Source of the DNA: JAIOSF01 sp963677755
GTDB lineage: Bacteria > Campylobacterota > Campylobacteria > Campylobacterales > Arcobacteraceae
NCBI GenBank assembly: GCA_963677755.1
Contig: OY782506.1
Coordinates: forward strand, 124,001 to 188,000
DNA: 64,000 nt
Direction: 5' to 3'
Under the pieces are notes generated by a model. That model was given only the letters and a program-made list of their open reading frames with translations. It searched no databases and was not told the DNA's origin. Within the stretch, counting starts at the first letter, position 1, and every line of letters begins with the position of its first letter. The translations under genes and the position numbers were made by a program. Shown here piece after piece: positions 18,709 through 26,711 of this stretch.

Positions 18709-20805
18709 TTATGTTTGTTCAATTGGTATTATGATAGTAAATAAAGCACCTGTGTAGTTTTTGTTATGAAAGTGATAATTGACATTTTGAACTTTAATTT
18801 CACCTTGCATACTTTTTACAATAAGATTATAACTCATATGAAGTCCAAGCCCAGTCCCTTGAGATTGGTGTTTTGTAGTAAAATATGGTTCAAATATCTT
18901 AGGAAGTATCTCTTTAGGTATCCCTCCCGCATTATCCTTAAATGTGATAAAAACTTTAGAATCAACAACCTCTTGAGAAATAAAAATAAATCTTTCTTCT
19001 TCTGGCATATTTTCAATTAAAGCATCTTTTGCATTATTAAAAATATTTATAAAACATTGAACAAGTTCCGTTGGATAACCTTTTATTTTGACATGTTCTT
19101 TAAGGCTTAATACAACAGTAAGATGATGTTTTTTTATTGTTGAATCAACGAGCTTTATAAAACTATCAGTATCATTTTTTAAATCAAAGCGAATAGGTTT
19201 TGCATCACCTTTGATATAGTTTGTAAAGTCTTCTATTGTTTGTGAGAGATATTGAGCATTTTCATTGATTGATTCACAAGTATTATAAAAGAAATCATCA
19301 GTAAGCATATCGTACTCTTTTTGTATTTTCATTCCTGTTGCACCAGTTGATATTACAGATAATGGTTGTCTCCATTGATGTGAAATATTAGCAATCATCT
19401 CTCCCATTGAAGCAAGTTTGGACTGGTTGAGTAACATTTTTTGTTGTTCTAATTGTTCTTTTTGAAGAAGAGTTAGTTTCGTTACATCATAGATACTACC
19501 CTCAGTTTTAATATGATTACCTTTTTTATCAAAAGTATGAATAGCTCTTTCTTCTACAAATTTAACATTACCTTTCGCTGTTCTAATTTTATATTTTATA
19601 AAATATTTCCTAGTTTCTTTTATTGAGTTTTTAAATTCTTCTTTTATTTTTTGTATATCTTTTTTATCAACAAAAGTTAAAAAATCCTCAAAACTTATCT
19701 CTTGTGTTACATCATCTAATTCCAATATTTCATAAATACCTTTATTCCAAGTAATTATATCTTTTGTGGTATTGTATTCCCAAAATCCTAAGTGAGCAAT
19801 ATGTGAAGCTCTATCTAAAGAAAGATTCATTTTATCTTTTATGAGACTAATTTTATTTTGAAGCATTTTCACTGTAACAACACTTAAAAGCATAGAAAAT
19901 AAAATAGTAAGAAGTGCTACGATAAAGTATTTTTTATATGCTTCTTGTTGTTGCAGTTGTTCGTATTTTTTATTTAATTGCAATATGATAATCAAATGTT
20001 CATTGATTTTTCGAGAGACAAATTGTTCTGTTTGATACATAGGATTATTTAAAATGTTTTGGACTTTATGGGGAAATTCATTTTGTAAAGAATAAGCACT
20101 TTGTGTATATTTCTCCCAGTTTTTACTTTCATCATAATGTAATAAAATCTCCCCTTTACCATTTGTCAATATAAAGTCATATAATGGTGCATTTGTAAAT
20201 TTTTTTAAGAAACTCTCCATAAATAAGTTGACAATAAGAATTCCATCAAATTTTCCATCATTTTCCAAGGGGATAATAGCCCTTATTGTAGGTTTATAAG
20301 GAACTTCAATTTTTCCATTTTCTATATTTAAATCTAACTGTGAAAACCAAACTTTGTTGGCTTTTTTTAATTTAGAATTTTTAAAATAATATCGTTCTGA
20401 TTTATTTTGTAAGTGCTCTTTTGTAATCAAATAGGGTTCTGTATTTTCTTTTTTTCTATCTATTCTTATTTGTTCATAACCATTTTTATCTATATAGCGT
20501 AGTTGCATAATACTAGAATCTGTTTTTGCAAAAGTAAGAAATAGATTATTTATAGAAAGGGTATTGTCTTTTTTGTAGGCTTTAAAAGCATCAAGCTCTT
20601 GTATTGAATAAAGCATATCTGTAGCTTTTGATAGGAAGTTATTAAAAACGGCTGCGCGTTCTTCTGTTTTATTAATAGCATTTGCAAGAGCTACTTTTTT
20701 AGCTTGATTTGAAAATAAAATATTTTCTATTGTGATATAAGAAAAAACTAGCAAAACTGAAAATAAAAAAAATATGAATATCAATCGAGTATTATTTTTT
20801 AGCAT
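18709..20805 (-). CDS. Membrane histidine kinase with Cache-like periplasmic domain and PAS
   Basis: A 698-residue protein. A membrane helix at about 7-28 and another near 290-312 bracket a periplasmic domain of about 260 residues. That domain carries Cache-type landmarks: an initial long helix, then MQLRYIDKNGYEQIRIDRK and an IRAIIPLENDGKFDGILIVN strand pair. A PAS domain follows (about 330-450), then the kinase core (GEMIANISHQWRQPLSVIS, NNAKDAL, DNAGGIP, GTGLGLHM). AAGGAA precedes the ATG, and TATAAT lies about 35 bp upstream. It converges on the PAS-PAS kinase with 13 bp between the stops. The core closely matches its neighbours, pointing to local duplication with exchange of input domains. 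Confidence 0.88.
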   Translation of the reverse strand: MLKNNTRLIFIFFLFSVLLVFSYITIENILFSNQAKKVALANAINKTEERAAVFNNFLSKATDMLYSIQELDAFKAYKKDNTLSINNLFLTFAKTDSSIMQLRYIDKNGYEQIRIDRKKENTEPYLITKEHLQNKSERYYFKNSKLKKANKVWFSQLDLNIENGKIEVPYKPTIRAIIPLENDGKFDGILIVNLFMESFLKKFTNAPLYDFILTNGKGEILLHYDESKNWEKYTQSAYSLQNEFPHKVQNILNNPMYQTEQFVSRKINEHLIIILQLNKKYEQLQQQEAYKKYFIVALLTILFSMLLSVVTVKMLQNKISLIKDKMNLSLDRASHIAHLGFWEYNTTKDIITWNKGIYEILELDDVTQEISFEDFLTFVDKKDIQKIKEEFKNSIKETRKYFIKYKIRTAKGNVKFVEERAIHTFDKKGNHIKTEGSIYDVTKLTLLQKEQLEQQKMLLNQSKLASMGEMIANISHQWRQPLSVISTGATGMKIQKEYDMLTDDFFYNTCESINENAQYLSQTIEDFTNYIKGDAKPIRFDLKNDTDSFIKLVDSTIKKHHLTVVLSLKEHVKIKGYPTELVQCFINIFNNAKDALIENMPEEERFIFISQEVVDSKVFITFKDNAGGIPKEILPKIFEPYFTTKHQSQGTGLGLHMSYNLIVKSMQGEIKVQNVNYHFHNKNYTGALFTIIIPIEQT

Positions 20806-20956
20806 TTAATTCCTTACATTATCAGTTAAGATATGATTATATCTAATAAATTATAATATTGTCTAAAAAAATAATTTTTAAAACTTATCATATTTTTTAA
20901 TAAAAAATTAAATATATATAAATATACTAATTTATAGAAGAGTAAAGGTGGAAAGA

Positions 20957-22147
20957 ATGATAGTAGAGATAGTATTTGCAGCGGGATGTTTTTGGGGTGT
21001 TGAGAAACATTTTGAATCATTAGATGGGGTGATGGATGTTAAGTCAGGATATGCAGGAGGAAATTATCCGAATCCTACTTATAAAGATGTTTTAAAATAC
21101 CGATTGAATAATAATAAAAATATTATTAATTATACAGAAGCAGTTAAAGTAAAGTTCAACAATGAAAAAATAACAGCAAATGAATTGATTCACTCATTTT
21201 GGGAGTTACACGATCCAACTACGAAAAATAAACAGGGCAATGATGTAGGGAATAATTATAGAAGTGCCATATTTTATACCAATGAAAATCAAAAAAACAT
21301 AGCATATAACACAAAACACACATATCAAACACTTTTAAAAGAACATGGACTTGGTGAAATAGTTACTGAGATTCAACCACTTACAAAGTTTTATGAAGCG
21401 GAACAATATCATCAAGATTATTTAATAAAAAATCCAAATGGATATTGTCCAAATCATAGTACAGGTGTAAAATTTACGAAACAAAAAGATGATGAAAAAA
21501 AAGAGATTGTAGTTCCTATAGGTGGAAAAGAGATTATAGTAATAGAAGCTGAAGGTTTTTGCCCCTATTGTGAAAAATTTGAAAATGAGGTTAGTTCTGG
21601 TTACAAAGGGAAAATTCCTTTACGAACAGTATATAGTTCACAATTAAAAGATTTTAAAATCAAAACAAAATTAGATGCGACACCTACAATACTTTTTATT
21701 GAAAACGGCAAAGAGGTTTTTGCACATAGAGGTTTTTTAAATAAAAAAGAGTTTTATAAAGTTCTTGGATCATTTCAACTAGGGAAAGATTCAGAAAGTT
21801 ATAGTGTAGCTTTTAATAAAGACACGGACAGTAGATTTTGTAAACAATATGATATTTTCAAAAATACTCCTGATGGTGTATTTATTGATAAGCTTTCAGG
21901 TGATATACTTTTTGATACAAAAGATAGATTTAACTCAGGAACTGGCTGGTTGAGTTTTTATAAAGCAGTTGATGACTCAACCATAGAAAAACAAGATAAT
22001 AGTTATGGAATGAAACGAATTGAGGTATTAGCAAAAAAAAGTGGAATACATTTAGGACATGTATTTCCAAGAGTTGATGGGAAAAGAAGATTTTGTATCA
22101 ATGCTACAGTCTTAGAATTTATTCCACGAGAAAAACTAAAAAACTAA
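20957..22147 (+). CDS. Three-domain methionine sulfoxide reductase: MsrA-thioredoxin-MsrB
   Basis: A 396-residue protein from the ATG at 20957 (a GTG nine bases earlier is possible). Residues about 4-155 are MsrA, with catalytic Cys11 in AAGCFWGVEKHF and the EQYHQDYL motif. Residues about 178-265 are a thioredoxin-fold domain with Cys202-Pro-Tyr-Cys205 and a cis-proline segment ATPTILFIENGK. Residues about 275-390 are MsrB, with SGTGWLSF, GHVFP and the catalytic Cys in RRFCINAT. It repairs both epimers of methionine sulfoxide. The built-in thioredoxin domain could regenerate both catalytic sites. Neisseria PilB has the same three modules in the order Trx-MsrA-MsrB. No signal peptide is seen, so it is probably cytoplasmic. 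Confidence 0.88.
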   Translation: MIVEIVFAAGCFWGVEKHFESLDGVMDVKSGYAGGNYPNPTYKDVLKYRLNNNKNIINYTEAVKVKFNNEKITANELIHSFWELHDPTTKNKQGNDVGNNYRSAIFYTNENQKNIAYNTKHTYQTLLKEHGLGEIVTEIQPLTKFYEAEQYHQDYLIKNPNGYCPNHSTGVKFTKQKDDEKKEIVVPIGGKEIIVIEAEGFCPYCEKFENEVSSGYKGKIPLRTVYSSQLKDFKIKTKLDATPTILFIENGKEVFAHRGFLNKKEFYKVLGSFQLGKDSESYSVAFNKDTDSRFCKQYDIFKNTPDGVFIDKLSGDILFDTKDRFNSGTGWLSFYKAVDDSTIEKQDNSYGMKRIEVLAKKSGIHLGHVFPRVDGKRRFCINATVLEFIPREKLKN

Positions 22148-22207
22148 ATTTAATGTACTCTAAGATAAGAAATCTAATCTTGTAAAAATATTATAATAGG
22201 ATTTAAA

Positions 22208-22450
22208 ATGTATACAATAAAAGTGGATAAAGAATGTGGGTGTTTCAAAAAAAGTGCGTATAAAAATAATATGAATTTTGAATCAAAAGATGATGCTTTG
22301 TTGCAAGCAAATCTTATGCAAACCTATATGAATACAAAATTTTGTGGAAAACACAGTTTTGTATTGTGTGAGAATGGAGATGAGTTTTTAATTAGTGTCG
22401 GTATGCAACAACAATCAAGTGGCTGTTGTGGTGGAGGAGATGGTTCTTAA
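22208..22450 (+). CDS. Small cysteine-rich hypothetical protein
   Basis: An 80-residue protein with no signal peptide. It contains KECGCFKKSAYKNN near the start, single cysteines in TKFCGKH and LCENG, and ends QQQSSGCCGGGDGS. The pattern of a compact alpha/beta domain followed by a Gly/Cys tail suggests metal or cofactor binding, but I do not recognise a family. TAGGATTTAAA precedes the ATG. The gene lies 60 bp after the Msr fusion and 37 bp before the DTW-domain gene, on the same strand, so it may belong to an oxidative-stress or metal-related cluster. Confidence 0.65.
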   Translation: MYTIKVDKECGCFKKSAYKNNMNFESKDDALLQANLMQTYMNTKFCGKHSFVLCENGDEFLISVGMQQQSSGCCGGGDGS

Positions 22451-22474
22451 TAATTGCCTTAATCATAACTTTTG

Positions 22475-22480
22475 TATAAT
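22475..22480 (+). promoter_or_regulatory. Probable -10 box of a leaderless transcript
   Basis: TATAAT ends 7 nt before the ATG at 22488 of the DTW gene, with only ATAATAT between and no Shine-Dalgarno sequence. Confidence 0.5.
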
Positions 22481-22487
22481 ATAATAT

Positions 22488-23153
22488 ATGAAAAATGAGA
22501 TAGAAGATAATACGAGAAAAAAATGTTACCGTTGTTATAGACCACAAAGTAGTTGTATGTGTGAGTATATCAATACTATAGATACACAAACAAAGTTTGT
22601 ACTACTTATGCATCCAAAAGAGTTTAAAAAAACAAAAAATGGAACGGGAAGGTTTACACATATTTCTTTACCAAATTCTTCACTTTTTATTGGGATTGAT
22701 TTTAATAATCATACAGAGATAAATGAGATGATAAATAACCCTAATAATAATTGTTTTGTACTCTATCCTCATATAAATAGTATAAAACTGAATGATACAA
22801 ATATACAACAAGAAAATAAAAAAAATATAATATTTATTATAGATTCCACTTGGCCTTGTTCTAAAAAAATATTAGCAGTAAGTAAAAATATAAATAAGTT
22901 ACCAAAAATAAGTTTTGAACATACCAAATCATCCGCATTTAAAATCAAAACACAACCAAACCCTTATTGTCTTTCAACAATAGAATCAACATTGTGTGTT
23001 CTTGAACTTTTAAATCTTCATAAAATAGAAAATATAGGAGATAGAAAAATAGAAAAGTTTTTAGAACCATTTACTCAAATGGTAAAATATCAAGTTGACT
23101 GTGCAAACAAACCAAATGGAAAAATGCCACGCTTTTTAAGGAGAGAACATTAA
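22488..23153 (+). CDS. DTW-domain tRNA-uridine aminocarboxypropyltransferase
   Basis: A 221-residue protein. The N-terminal CYRCYRPQSSCMCEYI is the paired-cysteine zinc-type motif of DTW proteins. It is followed by LLMHPKEFKKTKNGTGR, the family-defining FIIDSTWPCSKKI (DxTW) and QPNPYCLSTIES. DTW enzymes (TapT/TuaA type) transfer the 3-amino-3-carboxypropyl group of S-adenosylmethionine to uridine in tRNA, giving acp3U. The length is normal. Transcription may start at the ATG. Its final codons carry the ribosome-binding site AAGGAG of the next gene, and its stop TAA overlaps that gene's proposed ATT start. Confidence 0.85.
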   Translation: MKNEIEDNTRKKCYRCYRPQSSCMCEYINTIDTQTKFVLLMHPKEFKKTKNGTGRFTHISLPNSSLFIGIDFNNHTEINEMINNPNNNCFVLYPHINSIKLNDTNIQQENKKNIIFIIDSTWPCSKKILAVSKNINKLPKISFEHTKSSAFKIKTQPNPYCLSTIESTLCVLELLNLHKIENIGDRKIEKFLEPFTQMVKYQVDCANKPNGKMPRFLRREH

Positions 23154-23463
23154 AATTTTTTTAAGATATATACGAAAAATATTTATAGTTACTTTTTTAT
23201 TGTATGGAGTAATTTATGGGGCATGGTCATTTTTTGCCTATAAAGTGCAAGAAGATTATACAAAGTTAGTAGCTAGCAATAGATATACACTGGTTCCATA
23301 TGAGAAAGATTTGTATATTATGTGTATGCTTGATTATCATTTAAATCCAAATGGGAAACATATGTTGCAAGAGTGCAATAAGGTTGCAAAAATAGCAAAT
23401 GAAAAACCAGATACTCCATATTTTGATTTTTATATCAATCATCTAAAAGATATTTTAAAATAA
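23149..23463 (+). CDS. Small single-span membrane protein with apparent ATT start codon
   Basis: Conventional start codons give only an 87-residue protein from a TTG at 23200, which has no ribosome-binding site and would cut a hydrophobic helix. The frame stays open upstream to an ATT at 23149, which has a perfect AAGGAG (23138-23143) five bases before it and overlaps the stop of the DTW gene. Starting there gives 104 residues beginning (M)KIFLRYIRKIFIVTFLLYG, a positively charged start and a complete membrane helix (about residues 10-30), followed by a soluble tail ending FYINHLKDILK. The function is unknown. AUU initiation is rare but known (infC in E. coli). A sequencing change of ATG to ATT would look the same. 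Confidence 0.65.
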   Translation: MKIFLRYIRKIFIVTFLLYGVIYGAWSFFAYKVQEDYTKLVASNRYTLVPYEKDLYIMCMLDYHLNPNGKHMLQECNKVAKIANEKPDTPYFDFYINHLKDILK

Positions 23464-23524
23464 TTTTTCACGATTACTCCACAATTTATTGATAAGATTT
23501 CTCTATAAAAATTAAGGAGATAAA

Positions 23525-23848
23525 ATGAATAAATTACTAAAATTAGCATTAGTTGGTGCTATTGCATTAGGTTTAAGTTCAACAGTTGCTTCTGCAAATG
23601 TTGCTAAAGGGCAAAAGCTTTTTTCTAAAAAGTTAAAAAAAGCATGTGATATGACAGGAGCAAAGATGGCTACAAAACATACACAAAATGATTGGGAAGC
23701 TATCAATGAAAAAGGTGAATTAGCTAAAGAGATTAAGACAATTTGTCCAAAAGTTAAGGATTCTGATGTAAAAGAGAAATATGTTCCTCATTACTATGAC
23801 TTCTTCTATGAATATGCTTCAGATTCTGGAAATGTACCGTCGTGTTAG
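23525..23848 (+). CDS. Periplasmic cytochrome c-like protein lacking a heme motif
   Basis: A 107-residue protein with a clear signal peptide (residues 1-24, MNKLLKLALVGAIALGLSST then VASA). The mature start NVAKGQKLFSKKLKKACDMTG resembles the first helix of a small c-type cytochrome, where the heme-binding CxxCH would follow. Here only one cysteine is present (ACDMTGAKMA), and no CxxCH occurs anywhere. Later parts read HTQNDWEAINEKG and ICPKVKDSDV, and the chain ends with a cysteine. I see it as a cytochrome-derived periplasmic protein that has lost heme, or a family that merely looks similar; I know of related heme-less sequences in this phylum only from memory. AAGGAGATAAA precedes the ATG. 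Confidence 0.65.
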   Translation: MNKLLKLALVGAIALGLSSTVASANVAKGQKLFSKKLKKACDMTGAKMATKHTQNDWEAINEKGELAKEIKTICPKVKDSDVKEKYVPHYYDFFYEYASDSGNVPSC

Positions 23849-23885
23849 ATAATATCCCAACATTTGGGATATTATCTATTTTTTT
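23847..23885. terminator. Bidirectional rho-independent terminator nested in two stop codons
   Basis: A perfect 14-bp stem (AGATAATATCCCAA at 23847-23860, its complement at 23864-23877) with a 3-nt CAT loop, followed by ATTTTTTT on the plus strand. On the minus strand the hairpin is downstream of the channel gene. The stem overlaps the stop codons of both convergent genes (23846-23848 and 23872-23874). Confidence 0.85.
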
Positions 23886-24681
23886 GTTGATTTTCTAAAA
23901 GTATAGTTTTCAGCTCTTGTATTTCAGCTCTTAATTGAGATAATTCAACTTTTGTATTATCTTCACTTGTGTGAATTTCACCTACTAAAGTTTCACTTTC
24001 ACTATCTTTTATCTCATTCATAGCATCAACTACAATAGCAATGATAAGGTTAATCATAATAAATGTTACGACAAATATAAAAGGTACAAAAAACACCCAA
24101 GCATGAGGATGCACTTCCATAATAGGTCTTACTATTCCCATAGACCAAGATTCTAATGTCATGATTTGAAATAAAGTATAAAATGATTCACTTAAACTAC
24201 CAAACCACTGGGGAAAAGATTCACCATACAGTTGTGTCGCCATAATAGCAAAGATATAAAAAAGCAATGTTAATAGTCCAGCAATAGAAGCCATACCTGG
24301 TATAACACTTACAAGTGCAAGAACTATTTTTCTCATTTGTGGTACAACGGTAACAAGTCTAAAAAGTCTAAGAACCCGTAAAATTCGTAATATCTCAAAT
24401 CCTGCACTTGAAGGAACTAATGATATAGCTACGATAAAGAAGTCAAATAAACTCCAACCATCTTTAAAAAATGGTAATCTATGCACATATATTCTCATAG
24501 CTATCTCTATTGTAAAAATAGTGATAACGATTTTATCAAAAATATTGATAAACCCACCAACTGAGTTCATAATATCTTTTGAAGTTTCCATCCCCATTGT
24601 GATACCATTTAGGATAATAATAGCAATAATAAAGTTTTGAAAAAAACTACTTTGGACAATATCTTTTGTTTTGTTATACAT
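23872..24681 (-). CDS. Bacterial voltage-gated sodium channel (NavAb/NaChBac family)
   Basis: A 269-residue protein with the six-helix plan of one channel subunit that forms a homotetramer in the inner membrane. S4 carries the voltage-sensing arginines spaced every three residues (RILRVLRLFRLVTVVPQMRK). The pore has the selectivity filter TLESWSMG, whose Glu is the high-field-strength site for sodium. S6 reads FVVTFIMINLIIAIVVDAMN, and the C-terminal tail (about 235-265, LSQLRAEIQELKTILLENQ) is a coiled coil that assembles the tetramer. Much of it, including SLFDFF.VAISLVP, matches my memory of A. butzleri NavAb. It may link sodium flux to motility or membrane excitability. It is monocistronic, with AAAGAGAAA before the ATG. 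Confidence 0.95.
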   Translation of the reverse strand: MYNKTKDIVQSSFFQNFIIAIIILNGITMGMETSKDIMNSVGGFINIFDKIVITIFTIEIAMRIYVHRLPFFKDGWSLFDFFIVAISLVPSSAGFEILRILRVLRLFRLVTVVPQMRKIVLALVSVIPGMASIAGLLTLLFYIFAIMATQLYGESFPQWFGSLSESFYTLFQIMTLESWSMGIVRPIMEVHPHAWVFFVPFIFVVTFIMINLIIAIVVDAMNEIKDSESETLVGEIHTSEDNTKVELSQLRAEIQELKTILLENQQKNR

Positions 24682-24826
24682 GGAATTTTCTCTTTGTATT
24701 TAAATTTTTGGAAGTTTAGCATAAGATTTATTAAGTGATTGGTACAAAGGTAGAATTAAATATTTTGAATAATTTTAATGTAAAGATATTCAAATAGTTA
24801 GGGTTGAAATAGTGGAACTAGATATA

Positions 24827-26617
24827 TTAATCTAGTTTCAATACTGCCATAAAAGCCTCTTGTGGAACATTTACTTTTCCTATAGATTTCATTCTTTTCT
24901 TACCAGCTTTTTGTTTCTCTAGTAGTTTTCTTTTTCTTGTAATATCTCCACCATAACATTTTGCAGTTACATTTTTTCCTGTAGATTTTACAGTTTCTCT
25001 AGCAATAATATCTTTTCCAATACTTGCTTGAATAGCTACTTCAAAAAGTTGTCTTGGGATAAGTTCTTTAAGTTGTTTTACAAAAACTCTTCCTCTAGCT
25101 TGTGCTTTCTCTTCTGGTACGATAATACTTAAGGCATCAACAGCTTCACCAGCAACTAATACATCTAGTTTTTTAAGATTTCCTGGTCTAAACCCTGTAA
25201 TCTCATAATCAAAACTCGCATACCCTTTTGTGGTTGATTTTAATTTATCATAAAAATCCATTACTATTTCATTCATAGGGATGTCATACTCTAAAAGAAC
25301 TCTTTTATTGATATAGTCCATCTTTTTTTGGATTCCTCTTCTGTTGTTAAGAAGTGTGATAACATTTCCTAAAAATTCATCAGGAACTAGTACTGTTGCT
25401 TTTACATAAGGCTCAAAAATAGTTTCGATATGGTTAACTGGTGGGAGTTCATAAGGATTTTGAATCATAAGTTCTTCTCCACTTGTTGTGAGAACTTTAT
25501 AGACAACAGTTGGTGCAGTTGCTATTAGGTCAAGATTGAACTCTCGTTCAAGTCTTTCTTTTATAACTTCCATATGAAGCATTCCTAAAAATCCAGTTCT
25601 AAATCCACTTCCAAGAGCTGCTGAACTTTCAGGTTCAAAACTAATAGAACTATCATTTAATTGAAGTCTTTCCAACGCATCTCTTAGGTCTTCAAATTTA
25701 TCTGTATCTATTGGATATATTCCTGCAAATACAAAAGGTTTTGCTGGTTCAAATCCATCAATAATTTGTGCAGTTGGTTCTTTTGCATCAGTCATAGTAT
25801 CTCCCACAACAATCCCCTCTGTTGTTTTAAGACCTAATATAACAATACCAATTTCACCTGTTTGTATCTCATTTGTTTTTTGTTTTGTTTTTGGATGTGG
25901 ATACATTAAATCAAGTACTTTATGCTCAACTTTTGTATTCATCATACGGAGCATTTGCCCTTTTTTGATACTTCCATCATATACTCTGACCAATGCTAAA
26001 GCACCAAGATAATTATCAAACCAACTATCATAAATAAGTGCTTTTGTTGGTGCATTTTCATCTCCAGATGGAGCTGGAATAGTATCTACAATTGCATCGA
26101 TAAGATCTTTTACCCCAACACCAGTTTTTGCACTAATGAGATTGTGTGCTGTACAATCAAGCCCAATTGCTTCTTCAGTTTCTTCTAACACTCTCATAGG
26201 ATCAGCAGATGGTAAATCTATTTTATTTACTACAGGCATCAAGGTAAGGTCATTTTCCATAGCAATATATACATTTGCAATAGTTTGAGCTTCTACACCT
26301 TGTGTAGCATCAATGATAAGTAAAGCACCCTCAGATGAAGCTAAACTTCTACTTACTTCATAAGAAAAGTCAACATGACCTGGAGTATCAATAAGATTTA
26401 GTACATAGTGTTCACCATCTTTTACATAATCTAACCGTACTGATTGTGCTTTGATAGTAATACCACGCTCTTGTTCAATATCCATAGTATCCATCATTTG
26501 AGAACTTAATTCTCTATCTGCAACAGCACCACACTCTTGTATAATTCTATCAGCTAATGTACTTTTCCCGTGGTCAATATGGGCTATAATACTAAAGTTT
26601 CTTATTTTATCTTGCAA
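24827..26617 (-). CDS. lepA: Elongation factor 4 (LepA), ribosome back-translocase GTPase
   Basis: A 596-residue protein of standard length. GTPase motifs: G1 AHIDHGKSTL, G2/switch I with ERGITIKAQ, G3 DTPGHVDF, G4 NKIDLP. The LepA-specific C-terminal domain ends with ARETVKSTGKNVTAKCYGGD and KQKAGKKRMKSIGKV, a conserved signature. It acts on ribosomes in the cytoplasm, remobilising stalled complexes and helping subunit biogenesis. The start codon is a TTG preceded by AGGAT; no ATG is available in phase nearby. It lies downstream of the Lap secretion genes on the same strand, with a 94-bp gap that probably holds its own promoter. Confidence 0.97.
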   Translation of the reverse strand: MQDKIRNFSIIAHIDHGKSTLADRIIQECGAVADRELSSQMMDTMDIEQERGITIKAQSVRLDYVKDGEHYVLNLIDTPGHVDFSYEVSRSLASSEGALLIIDATQGVEAQTIANVYIAMENDLTLMPVVNKIDLPSADPMRVLEETEEAIGLDCTAHNLISAKTGVGVKDLIDAIVDTIPAPSGDENAPTKALIYDSWFDNYLGALALVRVYDGSIKKGQMLRMMNTKVEHKVLDLMYPHPKTKQKTNEIQTGEIGIVILGLKTTEGIVVGDTMTDAKEPTAQIIDGFEPAKPFVFAGIYPIDTDKFEDLRDALERLQLNDSSISFEPESSAALGSGFRTGFLGMLHMEVIKERLEREFNLDLIATAPTVVYKVLTTSGEELMIQNPYELPPVNHIETIFEPYVKATVLVPDEFLGNVITLLNNRRGIQKKMDYINKRVLLEYDIPMNEIVMDFYDKLKSTTKGYASFDYEITGFRPGNLKKLDVLVAGEAVDALSIIVPEEKAQARGRVFVKQLKELIPRQLFEVAIQASIGKDIIARETVKSTGKNVTAKCYGGDITRKRKLLEKQKAGKKRMKSIGKVNVPQEAFMAVLKLD

Positions 26618-26711
26618 TTTTTATCCTATTCTTCTCTAAAATGAATTTAATTTTCTTTAGAATTTGGATTTTATCTAAAAATTGCTTTTAATTTAGTTTA
26701 AGTTAGAGAAA

